Position numbers and translations under genes: made by a program. Source: Photobacterium sp. DA100 (lineage in GTDB: Bacteria > Pseudomonadota > Gammaproteobacteria > Enterobacterales > Vibrionaceae). From it: 64,000 nt of DNA. Below, one piece after another: positions 36,143 to 45,748 of the stretch (position 1 is its first letter; each line of letters starts with the position of its first letter). The notes beneath the pieces were generated by a model. It saw nothing but the letters and a program-made list of their open reading frames with translations. It was not told where the DNA came from and did not search any database. The stretch lies in NCBI RefSeq assembly GCF_029223585.1, contig NZ_CP119423.1, forward strand, positions 3,720,001 through 3,784,000, written 5' to 3'.

Positions 36143-38314
36143 TTACATCGGCTGCAGCTTAGCGTACTGGGTGACCAGCCATTTGATCCCCTCGCCATTG
36201 AAGGCAACCTGCACCCGGCTCTGGGCACCGCTCCCTTCGAAGTTGATGATAGTCCCCTCGCCAAATTTCGGGTGCTGGACCCGCTGGCCGAGGCTATAAC
36301 CGGTCTGGTTGAAGTTCTCGTTGACCTGGCTCTGGCTAAAGCGGCCGCTGCTGGCTGGGCGGGAGACCTTGGCCTTCATTCGCACCTCTTCGATAAACTC
36401 TTCCGGGATCTCGCGAATAAAGCGCGACGGCTTGTGGAAGTTATCCTTACCATAGAGACGGCGCATTTCCGCATAGGAGATATAAAGCTTCTGCATCGCT
36501 CGGGTCATGCCCACATAACACAGGCGGCGCTCCTCCTCCAGGCGGCCCACCTCCTCAGTCGTACGCGAGCTCGGGAACATGCCCTCTTCAACACCCACCA
36601 TGAACACCACCGGGAACTCTAGCCCCTTGGCGCTGTGCATGGTCATCAGCTGAACCGCATCTTCGAAATCGTCAGCCTGACCTTCACCCGCTTCCAACGC
36701 CGCATGGGACAAGAACGCCGACAGCGGGCTCATTTCCTCGGCTTCTTCAGGGATCTCGAACTGGCGGGTAGCGGTTACCAATTCCTCAAGGTTCTCAATC
36801 CTTGCCTGCGCCTTTTCGCCTTTTTCCTGCTCGTACATCGCCCGCAAACCGGAGTTGCGGATCACCTCGTCGGTCTGCTGGTACAGCGGCAGCTCGCGGG
36901 TATCGTCTTCCAATGCATTGATCAGCTCGATAAAGCGGCGCAGCGAGTTAGCCGCACGGCCAGCCAGCACTTGCTCTTCCAGCAGGGCAATACTGGCCTG
37001 CCACATTGTCGCACCGCGGTCACGGGCCGCCATGCGGATGGTTTCCAGGGTACGATCACCCAGGCCCCGGGTCGGGGTGTTGACCACCCGCTCGAACGAG
37101 GCATCATCGTTACGATTGGCAATCAGGCGCAGGTAGGACAGGGCATCCTTGATTTCCTGGCGCTCGAAGAAGCGCATACCGCCGTATATGCGGTACGGCA
37201 TCCCCGCCTGGATCAGGGCTTCTTCCAACACCCGCGACTGGGCATTGCTACGGTATAACAGGGCTGCCTCGCTCAGTGCGCCGCCCTGATCGCGCAGCTC
37301 TCGGATTTTACCGACCACGAAACGGGCCTCGTCCAGCTCGTTGAAGGCCGAGTAAATTGAGATCAGCTCACCTTCGGCTCCTTCGGTCCACAGGTTCTTG
37401 CCCATCCGCTCGTTGTTGTTGGCGATCAGGCCATTGGCTGCTTTAAGAATATTGCCAGTCGAGCGGTAGTTCTGCTCCAGGAAAATCGAGCTGGCTCCCT
37501 TGAAGTCATTCAAGAAACGCTGGATGTTTTCCACCTTGGCACCACGCCAGCCATAGATCGACTGATCGTCATCGCCTACGATCATGACGTTACAGTCCGG
37601 GCCGGCCATCAGGCGCAGCCAAGCAAACTGGATGTTGTTGGTATCCTGGAACTCGTCCACCAGGATATGCTTGAAGCGAGCCTGGTAATGCTCGCGGATA
37701 TGCTTGCTGCGCTGCAGCAATTCAAACGAGCGCAGCAACAGCTCGGCAAAATCGACCAGGCCGGCACGGTCACAGGCTTCCTGGTAGGCGCTGTAAAGGC
37801 GCAACCAGGTCTGCTCGACCGGATCATTGAACGAATCAATGTGCTGCGGGCGCAGCCCCTCATCTTTCTTGGCGTTGATATACCACGCCGCCTGGCGCGC
37901 CGGCCACTGTTTCTCGTCCAGGTTCTGGGCCTTGATCAAACGGCGCAGCAGGCGCATCTGATCTTCGGAATCGAGGATATTGAAATCCTCCGGCAGGCCG
38001 GCATCAAGGTAGTGGGCACGCAACATGCGGTGGCACAGGCCGTGAAAGGTGCCATTCCACATCCCGGCCGACGAGCCATGCATCAGCTCATTGATCCGGC
38101 CACGCATCTCGGCGGCCGCCTTGTTGGTGAAGGTGACCGACATAATGGAGTACGGCGAAGCCTGCTCTATCGTCATCAACCAAGCAATGCGATGGACCAA
38201 GACCCGGGTCTTACCACTCCCGGCACCGGCCAAAACCAGGTGGTTACCCAACGGTGCTGCCACCGCCTCGCGTTGTTTGTCATTCAGGCCATCTAACAGA
38301 AGTGAAACGTCCAT
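36143..38314 (-). CDS. uvrD: DNA helicase II
   Basis: 3'-5' superfamily 1 helicase of nucleotide excision repair and mismatch repair. The 723-residue protein has Walker A AGAGSGKTRVL (about residue 30), VDEFQDTN, GDDDQSIYGWRGA, EQNYRST, MTMHSAKGLEFPVVF and VGMTRAMQKLY, and the UvrD-specific C-terminal Tudor-like part (YSLGQRVQHPKFGEGTIINF). All motifs are intact, and the C-terminal Tudor part separates it from Rep. Confidence 0.97.
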   Translation of the reverse strand: MDVSLLLDGLNDKQREAVAAPLGNHLVLAGAGSGKTRVLVHRIAWLMTIEQASPYSIMSVTFTNKAAAEMRGRINELMHGSSAGMWNGTFHGLCHRMLRAHYLDAGLPEDFNILDSEDQMRLLRRLIKAQNLDEKQWPARQAAWYINAKKDEGLRPQHIDSFNDPVEQTWLRLYSAYQEACDRAGLVDFAELLLRSFELLQRSKHIREHYQARFKHILVDEFQDTNNIQFAWLRLMAGPDCNVMIVGDDDQSIYGWRGAKVENIQRFLNDFKGASSIFLEQNYRSTGNILKAANGLIANNNERMGKNLWTEGAEGELISIYSAFNELDEARFVVGKIRELRDQGGALSEAALLYRSNAQSRVLEEALIQAGMPYRIYGGMRFFERQEIKDALSYLRLIANRNDDASFERVVNTPTRGLGDRTLETIRMAARDRGATMWQASIALLEEQVLAGRAANSLRRFIELINALEDDTRELPLYQQTDEVIRNSGLRAMYEQEKGEKAQARIENLEELVTATRQFEIPEEAEEMSPLSAFLSHAALEAGEGQADDFEDAVQLMTMHSAKGLEFPVVFMVGVEEGMFPSSRTTEEVGRLEEERRLCYVGMTRAMQKLYISYAEMRRLYGKDNFHKPSRFIREIPEEFIEEVRMKAKVSRPASSGRFSQSQVNENFNQTGYSLGQRVQHPKFGEGTIINFEGSGAQSRVQVAFNGEGIKWLVTQYAKLQPM

Positions 38315-38631
38315 CGCTCTCTACTGGTTATTTATACAATGGTGGTAATTATAACCACAAAGCCCCCCGTGATGCGAGAACCCTCCCCTTCAGCCCTATC
38401 TCGCCCCCCCTGTGAGGGAAATAATTTCGCCATCTCAAGCGCTTGCCAAAATGTTTTGTTCTATGCTTGAAATTACGCCGCGTTAACAGAAAGTTAAAAA
38501 ACACAAAAAGGCGTGAAAGATATTCCCGATTCACCCTTTCTTATCTACCGAGAGCACCGAGAAGTGCCAGTTCATCCAAAAGGAAACGTTGCATTTTCCT
38601 ATAACAGTCAGCGTATTTAAGAGGAATCAAC
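38315..38631. other. uvrD-bufA intergenic region
   Basis: No ORF. Just before the bufferin operon, GGAAAC (38582-38587) and CAGTC are separated by 17 bases, loosely like an extracytoplasmic-function sigma promoter; AGGAAA and TTTCCT also form a small inverted repeat there. Bufferin operons in other bacteria are sigma-factor controlled, but this reading is tentative. The ribosome binding site AGAGGAA precedes bufA. Confidence 0.4.
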
Positions 38632-38898
38632 ATGAAGAAGACCACCAACATTGCACTCGCAACAGCAGTAACAGGCCTGATTGCCCTAGCCGGTACCGCC
38701 ATGACGACGACAACCGCAGTTGCCGCCGAGGAAAAGGAAAAATGCTACGGCGTGGTAAAAGCAGGCAAGAATGACTGTGCAACCAAAACCAGCTCCTGTG
38801 CCGGCACATCAAAAACCGATGGCCAGAAAGATGCTTTCGTGATGGTGCCTAAAGGCCTTTGTGATCGCTTGGTCGGTAGCTCAAAAGAGGCCAAGTAA
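38632..38898 (+). CDS. bufA: BufA-type bufferin precursor (DUF2282)
   Basis: 88-residue exported peptide precursor of the DUF2282 family. A signal peptide runs to about residue 32 (AVAA before EEKEK). The short mature part has exactly four cysteines, C38 (EKCYG), C49 (NDCAT), C56 (SSCAG) and C77 (GLCDR), spaced as in bufferins, ribosomally made peptides whose central cysteines are turned into thiooxazole-type groups that bind copper. The next two genes encode the matching MNIO enzyme and partner. In this protein the modification and the metal are inferred from family. ATG 38632 follows AGAGGAA. Confidence 0.85.
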   Translation: MKKTTNIALATAVTGLIALAGTAMTTTTAVAAEEKEKCYGVVKAGKNDCATKTSSCAGTSKTDGQKDAFVMVPKGLCDRLVGSSKEAK

Positions 38899-39768
38899 TT
38901 GGGCGGCCTGTCTCCTGGCAAGATGGTAGGGGTGGGGCTTCGCTCCCCCCACATCCATCAAATTCTTTCTGAACGGCCGGATATCGGCTGGCTGGAAATC
39001 CACAGCGAGAATTACTTCACAGTCAACTCACCCGCCCGCCAGCAGCTCCGGGCTATCGCCGACCACTATCCCATCAGCTGCCACGGGATCGGGATGTCAC
39101 TCGGCTCCGCCGACGAACTGGACAGGCAGCACCTGTCCCAACTCAAACAGCTGGTCAACGACATCAACCCGATTGCTGTCTCCGATCACCTGAGCTGGAG
39201 CTCCGTCGATGGGCGGTATTTCAACGACCTGCTACCACTGCCCTATACCGAAGAAGCGCTGGCCCATTTCTGCTGCAAAGTCGAACAGGTACAGGATGCC
39301 CTCGGTCGCCAGATGCTGGTCGAAAACCCGTCCAGCTACCTGAGCTTCAATCATTCGACTATTCCGGAATGGGAGTTCCTGCGGGCTGTCCAGCAACGGA
39401 CCGGCTGTGGTTTGCTGCTTGATCTCAACAACATCTATGTCAGCAGCTTCAACCATGATTTTGACTGCCAAACCTACCTCGATGCCGTCGACCCGCGCAC
39501 CGTCAAGGAAATTCACTTGGCCGGTTTTACGGTCAAGCAATTCGAACAAGGGGAGATCTGGATAGACACCCACAGCAAGCCCGTCAGCGAGCCGGTGTGG
39601 CAACTCTACCGCCAGTGGGTGCGCCAGCACTTCAGTAAGCTTGGCGGGGTACCCACTCTGATTGAGTGGGATCTCGATATTCCCGCTCTCGACGTACTGC
39701 TTGGGGAGGCAGAACAAGCGCAACAGATTATTGCCAAGGAGGCCGGCAATGGGATCTCAGCAGCCTAA
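38899..39768 (+). CDS. bufB: BufB-type DUF692 multinuclear iron oxidative enzyme (MNIO)
   Basis: 289-residue TIM-barrel enzyme of the DUF692/MNIO family, which use two or three iron ions to modify cysteines in partner peptides. Likely metal ligands are seen in CHGIGMS (His62), SDHLSW (Asp96, His97), VENPSSY (Glu142), LDLNNIYV (Asp175, Asn178), EIHLAGF (His206), DTHSKPV (Asp223, His225) and EWDLD (Glu256). It starts with TTG directly after the bufA stop, with AGAGG 8 bases upstream; ATG 38923 is the alternative. The tight coupling implies BufA is its substrate. No signal peptide, so it acts in the cytosol before export. Confidence 0.9.
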   Translation: MGGLSPGKMVGVGLRSPHIHQILSERPDIGWLEIHSENYFTVNSPARQQLRAIADHYPISCHGIGMSLGSADELDRQHLSQLKQLVNDINPIAVSDHLSWSSVDGRYFNDLLPLPYTEEALAHFCCKVEQVQDALGRQMLVENPSSYLSFNHSTIPEWEFLRAVQQRTGCGLLLDLNNIYVSSFNHDFDCQTYLDAVDPRTVKEIHLAGFTVKQFEQGEIWIDTHSKPVSEPVWQLYRQWVRQHFSKLGGVPTLIEWDLDIPALDVLLGEAEQAQQIIAKEAGNGISAA

Positions 39769-40525
39769 CCGTTTACATCAACTTCAGCAGGACTTTGCCG
39801 AGGCACTGCATTACAGGCCGAGCGCAGCTAGCCAAGCCATTGCCACCAGCCAGTTTTCCCCAGAGCAACTGATACAGATCTACCGCAATAACTTCATCAT
39901 CAGTTTGTCGGAAGTGCTGGAAGCGACCTACCCATGCTGTCAGGCCGTGGTGGGAGACGAATGCTTTGCCCAGCTTGCCCGCCAGCATGTCCTCGCCCAT
40001 CCGCTTGGCGAAGGCAATGTCACCGACTACGGTGACGGGTTGTGCGACACCATCAGTAGCCAACCGGCACTGGTAGAGGCCGTACCGTATTTAGCGGATC
40101 TGGCCCGTCTTGAATGGCTGGTTGATCGCGCCAGCCAGCATGTGCCGGTCAGCAGTCACTTTCCGTTCGAGCAGCTGGCACTCATCACCGAGGACAACCT
40201 AGGTCAATTGGTACTGGACGTTGCCGAGCCCGTCTACAGTTTCGACGCCCAGCACCCGGTGGCGAGCCTGTGGCAGATGATCACCCATAACCAGATTGAG
40301 CAGATTGACCTGAGCCAGCCGGAATCAGCCATTATCCAACACCGCCCGCAAGGCATGCTGGTATTGGCAACTACCCCGCCAGCCACCGCCCTGCTGCGGC
40401 TGTGCCAGCAGGGGCAGCCGCTCGCCGAGGCCGACGATGCGATGGTGGCGATACTCGGCGAGCTTATCCAACAGCAACTTTTCAGCCGTATCCATGGCTT
40501 GCCCGAGGGAGAGTGCGCATGCTGA
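39749..40525 (+). CDS. bufC: BufC-type DUF2063 partner protein
   Basis: 258-residue protein of the DUF2063 family, the usual partner of DUF692 enzymes that is thought to recognise the precursor peptide. The N-terminal domain motif QIYRNNFIISLSEVLEATYP and the later DYGDGLCDTI and LADLARLEW are family signatures. ATG 39749 has a perfect AAGGAGG 6 bases upstream and overlaps the end of bufB by 20 bases. It ends in CAC and overlaps the next gene by 7 bases, so all four genes are translationally linked. Confidence 0.88.
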   Translation: MGSQQPNRLHQLQQDFAEALHYRPSAASQAIATSQFSPEQLIQIYRNNFIISLSEVLEATYPCCQAVVGDECFAQLARQHVLAHPLGEGNVTDYGDGLCDTISSQPALVEAVPYLADLARLEWLVDRASQHVPVSSHFPFEQLALITEDNLGQLVLDVAEPVYSFDAQHPVASLWQMITHNQIEQIDLSQPESAIIQHRPQGMLVLATTPPATALLRLCQQGQPLAEADDAMVAILGELIQQQLFSRIHGLPEGECAC

Positions 40526-40974
40526 ATTTTGTCAAACAAATCGACATCACGGCCCAACGGATCACCGAGCCACTGCTCCCGTTATTCCTGCTGTTCACCC
40601 GGCTTTGGGTGGCCTGGGTGTTCTTCAAGTCCGGCATGGTGAAATACAACAGCTGGGACAGTACCCTCTACCTATTCGAATATGAATACCAGGTCCCGCT
40701 GCTGCCTTGGCAAATCGCCGCCTACGCGGGCACGGCTGCCGAGCTGATCCTGCCAGTCTTCCTGGCGCTGGGCTTGTTGACCCGGCCGGTGGCACTGGCA
40801 CTGTTCGTGTTCAATACCATTGCCGTGGCATCCTACCCGCTGCTGTGGGAGAAGGGCTTCTTCGACCACCAACTGTGGGGCATGATGATGCTGGTCAACC
40901 TATTCTGGGGGGCCGGGATGATATCCATCGACCACCTGATCAGCAGCAAGCCCAAGCAATCCCTGTTGCAGTAA
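40519..40974 (+). CDS. DoxX family membrane protein of the bufferin operon
   Basis: 151-residue inner-membrane protein with four likely membrane segments (LFLLFTRLWVAWVFF, IAAYAGTAAELILPVFLAL, PVALALFVFNTIAVASYP, MMMLVNLFWGAGM). DoxX-family proteins often close bufferin operons; their role is unclear and may be redox or transport. ATG 40519 follows GAGGGAGAG and overlaps bufC. A terminator after the stop ends the operon. Confidence 0.85.
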   Translation: MLNFVKQIDITAQRITEPLLPLFLLFTRLWVAWVFFKSGMVKYNSWDSTLYLFEYEYQVPLLPWQIAAYAGTAAELILPVFLALGLLTRPVALALFVFNTIAVASYPLLWEKGFFDHQLWGMMMLVNLFWGAGMISIDHLISSKPKQSLLQ

Positions 40975-40991
40975 TACCTCACCCTCTGAAA

Positions 40992-41020
40992 AAAGGGCTG
41001 CATGATCTGCAGCCCTTTTT
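40992..41020 (+). terminator. Terminator of the bufferin operon
   Basis: AAAGGGCTGCA-TGATC-TGCAGCCCTTTTT hairpin 17 bases after the doxX-family stop. Confidence 0.92.
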
Positions 41021-41070
41021 ATTACCTGATGGTTGCTCATCCCGATGACATAAGCAGAAATCGTTGCTTG

Positions 41071-41793
41071 TCACTCCGATACCAATGGCAACAACTGTGA
41101 AAGCCGGCTGATCTCCACATCCGGCAGCCACTTGGCGCGCGGCTCTTGGCTCAGCACCCGTTGCTGGTCGTTGAACCAGCAGGCCTTGAAGCCATTTCGC
41201 TTGGCCCCGCCGACATCGGTCACCAGGTGATCACCGACATGGAGGATATCGCCCGGAGCCAGACCGAGCCCGCTTGCCGCACTGGCAAACAAATCCGGCT
41301 CGGGCTTCGACAACCCATCACGGCCCGCCATCAGTACCCCATCGAAATACTGTGCCAGCCCAATTTTTTCGGCATCAACATTGCCATTGGTGATCGCCAC
41401 CAGCGGCAGCTGCTGCTGGAGCAAGGCCAGCACGTGGTGGGTCTCTTCAGGGACATCGACTTGATTTCTGACCTCAAGTACCACCGCCACACCCTCGCTC
41501 GCCGCCTGCGCGGCGGCCGACAAGGAGTAGCCGAGCTGCATAAAGCCAATTTTGAGCAATTCCAGCCGCCACAGAGTTACATCGTGGCGCAGCATGGGAT
41601 CGGCCTTAGCCAGACGCATTTTAAGCTGCAGCCAATCCGCCGTCCCGACACCTTGCGTGCGCGGGTGGTGAGTTGCCAGCCAGTCATGCATCGCCTGCTC
41701 GGCGCGGCGGATCACCGGCCGGTTGTCGTAGAGGGTATCGTCAAGATCAAACGTCAGCGCCTTGGGCGTGGAAAAACGGCGGTAAAACTGCAT
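41071..41793 (-). CDS. yigB: HAD phosphatase YigB (riboflavin pathway)
   Basis: 240-residue HAD-type hydrolase. The nucleophile motif is FDLDDTLYDNRPVI (DXD), motif II is AITNGN and the metal-binding motif is HVGDHLVTDVGG. The E. coli orthologue dephosphorylates 5-amino-6-(5-phospho-D-ribitylamino)uracil in riboflavin synthesis, and FMN in vitro. The N-terminus MQFYRRFSTPKALTFDLDD matches E. coli YigB closely. It is the last gene of the lysA-dapF-DUF484-xerC-yigB set, 23 bases after xerC. Confidence 0.93.
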   Translation of the reverse strand: MQFYRRFSTPKALTFDLDDTLYDNRPVIRRAEQAMHDWLATHHPRTQGVGTADWLQLKMRLAKADPMLRHDVTLWRLELLKIGFMQLGYSLSAAAQAASEGVAVVLEVRNQVDVPEETHHVLALLQQQLPLVAITNGNVDAEKIGLAQYFDGVLMAGRDGLSKPEPDLFASAASGLGLAPGDILHVGDHLVTDVGGAKRNGFKACWFNDQQRVLSQEPRAKWLPDVEISRLSQLLPLVSE

Positions 41794-41816
41794 CAGCGGT
41801 TACTCTTGGTAGCCCC

Positions 41817-42728
41817 TCAGCGCTTGTTGCGCTTGGCACGGGGGTGGGCTTCATCGTACACCTGCGCCAGGTGCTGGAAGTCCAAGTGGGTATAGATCTG
41901 GGTGGTCGAGAGGTTGGCATGGCCCAGCAATTCCTGAACCGCCCGCAGATCCCCCGAAGACTCGAGCATATGGGTCGCAAAACTATGGCGCAGCTTGTGC
42001 GGGTTGATATGGCTTGATACCGCCTGCTTCTGCCCCCACTCTGCCATCCGTTTCTGGACATTACGGTTGGAAATTCGCTGGCCCAGCTTGGAGACAAACA
42101 GCCCCGGCTCTCCGGCGGCTGCCAGCTGGCCACGGACCTTGAGCCAATGGCCAACCCACTCGCGGGCCAGTCCGGCAAACGGTACCACCCGCTCTTTGTC
42201 ACCCTTACCGATCACCCGCAAGTCGCCTTTGCGCAGGCTGACATCCTTGACATTCAGGCTCACCAGCTCCGACAGACGCAAGCCGGCGCCGTACATCAGC
42301 TCCATCATGGCCCGATCGCGAATAGCCAGCGGATCATCCTCATCGACACTGAGCAACTGATCCATTTCATCGACATCGAGGTTCTTCGGCAACGGCCTCG
42401 CCTTGCGCGGGGCCGATACCCCCTTGGCCGGGTTGGCCTTGAGCACGCCTTGCTGAACCAGATAGTCGAAAAAGCTACGCAGCGCAGACAGGCGCATCGA
42501 CAGACTGCTGGCCTTGAGGCCATCTCGCATCCCCTTGGAGGCGAGCTGGCGCACCCAGCCGGCATCCACCGCCTGCCAGTTATCCACACCAAGAGTCACC
42601 AACTGCTCGGCCAGCGTCGTCAGCTGGCGCTTGTAATTTTGCTGGGTATGGAGGCTAAGCTCCCGCTCGCTACGCAAGTACTCGTAGAAGCGCTGCAACG
42701 GCTTTTCCAGGCCAACAGGCAGGCTCAT
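41817..42728 (-). CDS. xerC: Tyrosine recombinase XerC
   Basis: Works with XerD at dif to resolve chromosome dimers; vibrios use it at both chromosomes. The 303-residue protein has the catalytic set Arg151 (GAGLRLSE), His244 and Arg247 (HKLRHSF), His270 (LLGHANLS) and Tyr279 (TTQIYTH). The N-terminal SAM-like DNA-binding domain is complete. Its location in the dapF-DUF484-xerC operon marks it as XerC rather than XerD or a mobile integrase. The start overlaps the DUF484 stop (ATGA). Confidence 0.96.
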   Translation of the reverse strand: MSLPVGLEKPLQRFYEYLRSERELSLHTQQNYKRQLTTLAEQLVTLGVDNWQAVDAGWVRQLASKGMRDGLKASSLSMRLSALRSFFDYLVQQGVLKANPAKGVSAPRKARPLPKNLDVDEMDQLLSVDEDDPLAIRDRAMMELMYGAGLRLSELVSLNVKDVSLRKGDLRVIGKGDKERVVPFAGLAREWVGHWLKVRGQLAAAGEPGLFVSKLGQRISNRNVQKRMAEWGQKQAVSSHINPHKLRHSFATHMLESSGDLRAVQELLGHANLSTTQIYTHLDFQHLAQVYDEAHPRAKRNKR

Positions 42729-43429
42729 TCAATCACCTCGCGGGTATATTCCCAGTGGTGGATCAGCTTGGCCAGTACCATTGCCAACTGTTCGACGAAC
42801 AAGGTATCCATCTCCGGCTGGAAGTGGCCGCCATCAACGCTGGCAAAGCTCAAGACCCCGAACGGCCTGTCATTGCCAAGCGGCAGTACCAGGAAAGATC
42901 CCAGCTGCGGCGGCTGGGCGAACAAGAGCTCTGCTTCGTGCTTGCGCAGGCGACCCAGATATACTGGCCGGGATGACAAGCGAGAGCGGCTGAAACTGTC
43001 GAAGCTGCGGCGCTCGAGAAACAGGTTATCGTCCAGGCTATCAAACAAGCGCAGGCTGACATCGAGGCAGAGCTCCTCGGCCAGAGTTTCCAGCACACAC
43101 AGTGCCTGGTAGATATTGTGGGTCTGAAACAGCTGCTGTTGCGCCTTGGCAAAGGTATGGAACAGCTGGCTGTTTTGGGTGGCCGCGCCAACCAAGCCGG
43201 TGATTTTCTCTTCCAGCTCGCCGACATTGCTGCGCAGGCGTTCGAGCTGGATATCAACCAACGACACCACCCCGCGATCGGCATGGTGGACCTGGATCCG
43301 GCTCAGCAGCTCCGGGTGGCGAACAAAGAAATCCGGATTGGCCAACAAAAAGTCCGCCACCTCCTGCTCGTTCAACGAGACGGCTCCCTCCTCGGGAGTG
43401 GACACGTCAAGCTGAGATAAATCGGTCAT
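42725..43429 (-). CDS. DUF484 (YigA) family protein
   Basis: 234-residue GAF-like protein of unknown function (DUF484). The start of the domain is marked by [19 protein letters not shown], and [24 protein letters not shown] is the GAF-like core. It is always found between dapF and xerC in gammaproteobacteria. Both ends overlap neighbouring genes by four bases, so its translation is coupled to them. No membrane segment. Confidence 0.9.
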   Translation of the reverse strand: MTDLSQLDVSTPEEGAVSLNEQEVADFLLANPDFFVRHPELLSRIQVHHADRGVVSLVDIQLERLRSNVGELEEKITGLVGAATQNSQLFHTFAKAQQQLFQTHNIYQALCVLETLAEELCLDVSLRLFDSLDDNLFLERRSFDSFSRSRLSSRPVYLGRLRKHEAELLFAQPPQLGSFLVLPLGNDRPFGVLSFASVDGGHFQPEMDTLFVEQLAMVLAKLIHHWEYTREVIE

Positions 43430-44256
43430 AATACAATTTGTCCATCAAACACGTGCGCTGCCGCACCTGTCATATACAAAGGTTTGCCTTCACCGGGCCA
43501 GCGGATCTGCAAATCACCACCCGGCAGCGACACCTTCACATTGTCTTCCAGCAGCCCCTGCGCCCGACCAATCGCCACTGCGGCACAGGCCCCACTGCCA
43601 CACGCCTGGGTCTCACCGGCACCGCGCTCATACACCCGCAGCTTGACCTCATTGCGGCTAATTACCTGCATAAAGCCGGCATTGACCCGCTCAGGAAAGC
43701 GCTCGTGGGATTCCAGCAGCGGCCCCAGGGTCTCGACATCAGCCGTCTCGACATCGTCCACCACGGTGACACAGTGCGGGTTGCCCATACTGACGGCACC
43801 GCAGAACACGGTTTTGTCGCCGGCCCGCAGAATATAGGTTTTCTCGCTTTGCTTGGCACGGAAAGGAATTTTGGCCGGGTCGAACTCAGGCACGCCCATG
43901 TTCACCGTGACCTGGTTGTCGTTTTCCAGCTTGAGCACCATCTTGCCCGCCTTGGTGCTGACCGAAATGTGGTACTTGTTGGTCAGCCCCTTCATCCAGA
44001 CAAACCGGGCAAAGCAGCGCGCGCCGTTGCCGCACTGTTCGACCTCGCTGCCATCGGCATTGAAGATCCGGTAGTGGAAATCCGTTTCCGGATCATAGGG
44101 CGGCTCCACCACCAGCAGCTGATCGAACCCCACCCCGCGGTGGCGATCAGCCAGGCGCCGGATCGCATCCGGCGAGAAGAACACGTTCTGGGTCACACAG
44201 TCGACGACCATGAAATCGTTACCCAGCCCATGCATTTTCGAAAAATTAACCTGCAT
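43426..44256 (-). CDS. dapF: Diaminopimelate epimerase
   Basis: Interconverts LL- and meso-diaminopimelate, giving the peptidoglycan cross-linker and lysine precursor. The 276-residue protein has the two catalytic cysteines Cys75 (EQCGNGARC) and Cys219 (QACGSGACA). [15 protein letters not shown] is the family N-terminus. ATG 44256 follows AAGGA; an ORF extending 5 residues further is less likely. lysA ends 14 bases upstream and DUF484 overlaps downstream. Confidence 0.97.
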   Translation of the reverse strand: MQVNFSKMHGLGNDFMVVDCVTQNVFFSPDAIRRLADRHRGVGFDQLLVVEPPYDPETDFHYRIFNADGSEVEQCGNGARCFARFVWMKGLTNKYHISVSTKAGKMVLKLENDNQVTVNMGVPEFDPAKIPFRAKQSEKTYILRAGDKTVFCGAVSMGNPHCVTVVDDVETADVETLGPLLESHERFPERVNAGFMQVISRNEVKLRVYERGAGETQACGSGACAAVAIGRAQGLLEDNVKVSLPGGDLQIRWPGEGKPLYMTGAAAHVFDGQIVL

Positions 44257-44270
44257 GTTGTTCCTTCTCA

Positions 44271-45524
44271 TTATTCCGGCAGCAGATGCTCAGACTGCCA
44301 CAGCTGCGCCAACTCTTCACGCTCGCGCACCACATGAGCCTGGGTACCATCAACCATGATCTCCGCCGCACGCACACGGGTGTTATAGTTCGATGACATC
44401 ACGAAACCATAGGCCCCCGCTGAGCGGACGGCCAGCAAGTCACCGGTCTCCAGACACAATGGGCGCTCTTTACCGATAAAGTCACCGGTTTCGCAAATCG
44501 GGCCGACCAAGTCATAGGTCACCTTATCACCGTCGCGAGGCACAACCGGCACGATATCCTGCCACGCCTGGTAGAGGGTCGGGCGGATCATGTCGTTCAT
44601 CGCCGCATCGACAATGGCAAAGTTCTTGTGTTCGGTATGCTTGAGGTATTCCACCCGCGTCAACATCACCCCGGCGTTGGCAGCAATGGCACGGCCCGGC
44701 TCGAAGACCAGCTCCAAATCACGGTGCGCCGTCAGGCGGTCCATCAACGCCTTGGCATATTCCGATGGCTGCGGCGGGCGCTCATCGCTGTAGGTCACGC
44801 CCAGACCGCCACCGACATCGAGGTGGTGGATGGCTATACCTTCCGCCTTGAGGGTGTCAATCAGTGCCAGCAGCCGGTCGGTAGCATCGATAAACGGCGC
44901 AATCGCTGTCAGCTGCGAACCGATATGGCAATCCATACCGGTGACTTCCAGGTGCGGCAAGGCGTGGGCCAAGCGGTATACTTCCGCCGCCCGGTCAAAG
45001 GCAATCCCGAATTTGTTGTCGCGCAGGCCGGTCGAAATGTACGGGTGGGTCTGGGCATCGACATCCGGGTTGATCCGCAGCGATACCGGAGCCACTTTGC
45101 CCAGCTCGCCCGCCACTTGGTTGAGGCGCTCCAGCTCAGGCTCGGATTCTACATTGAAGCACTTGATACCCAGCTCCAGGGCCCGTTTCATTTCTGCCGC
45201 CGTCTTGCCGACACCGGAGAACACCACCTTGGCCGGATCACCGCCAGCGGCGACCACCCGCTCCAGCTCGCCGCCCGAGACAATATCGAAGCCCGATCCC
45301 AAGCGTGCCAGCACATTGAGCACACCGATGTTGGAGTTGGCCTTGACGGCATAGCAGATCAAGTGGGGATGGTCGGCCACCGCCTGATCAAAGGCATGCC
45401 AGTGACGCTCCAGCGTTGCACGCGAATACACATAGAGCGGTGTACCAAAACGGTCAGCCAATTCGGCCAGTGGAACTTCTTCGGCCCATAGCTGGCCATC
45501 TTGCTGATAATTAAAGTAATCCAA
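44271..45524 (-). CDS. lysA: Diaminopimelate decarboxylase
   Basis: PLP enzyme for the last step of lysine synthesis, meso-diaminopimelate to lysine. The 417-residue protein has the PLP Lys61 in CYAVKANSN, the HIGSQ motif, the phosphate-binding GGGLGV and the substrate-side [15 protein letters not shown]. It is the long-form alanine-racemase-fold enzyme found with dapF, not the LysR-linked E. coli arrangement. lptM lies 26 bases upstream on the same strand. Confidence 0.96.
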   Translation of the reverse strand: MDYFNYQQDGQLWAEEVPLAELADRFGTPLYVYSRATLERHWHAFDQAVADHPHLICYAVKANSNIGVLNVLARLGSGFDIVSGGELERVVAAGGDPAKVVFSGVGKTAAEMKRALELGIKCFNVESEPELERLNQVAGELGKVAPVSLRINPDVDAQTHPYISTGLRDNKFGIAFDRAAEVYRLAHALPHLEVTGMDCHIGSQLTAIAPFIDATDRLLALIDTLKAEGIAIHHLDVGGGLGVTYSDERPPQPSEYAKALMDRLTAHRDLELVFEPGRAIAANAGVMLTRVEYLKHTEHKNFAIVDAAMNDMIRPTLYQAWQDIVPVVPRDGDKVTYDLVGPICETGDFIGKERPLCLETGDLLAVRSAGAYGFVMSSNYNTRVRAAEIMVDGTQAHVVREREELAQLWQSEHLLPE

Positions 45525-45550
45525 TGTAGTCTCTTCCCTGTCTGAACCGT

Positions 45551-45670
45551 TTATTGATCGTTTTGCTGTCGCTGCTCGCTACCATCAGGCATGTACAGTG
45601 GCCCACTCTGACCACAGCCGGTGAGGGCCAGTACGCCCAACACCAAAATTGCTAATAAACCTTTACGCAT
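45551..45670 (-). CDS. lptM: LptM (YifL) small lipoprotein
   Basis: 39-residue lipoprotein too short for most gene finders. It starts MRKGLLAILVLGVLALTGCG, with a lipobox ending at Cys19, then QSGPLYMPDG, the conserved LptM core. In E. coli LptM stabilises LptD and helps its disulphide rearrangement during lipopolysaccharide-exporter assembly. The position between cyaY and lysA is that of yifL in E. coli. It is divergent from cyaY by 78 bases and cotranscribed with lysA. Confidence 0.9.
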   Translation of the reverse strand: MRKGLLAILVLGVLALTGCGQSGPLYMPDGSEQRQQNDQ

Positions 45671-45748
45671 TTTTGAAAGCCAGTGATTATCATTTCATTG
45701 CCCTCTATAATCGCACCCACACTAGGAAAAGCAATAGGACGATCGGGG

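Noticed and set aside
41817-42728. Tyrosine recombinase as a sign of an integrated element
   Set aside because: It is XerC in its conserved dapF-DUF484-xerC-yigB setting, with no attachment-site repeats or phage genes nearby.
44628-45491. 287-codon plus-strand ORF opposite lysA
   Set aside because: Antisense to an intact, well-conserved lysA with no ribosome binding site and no family similarity.
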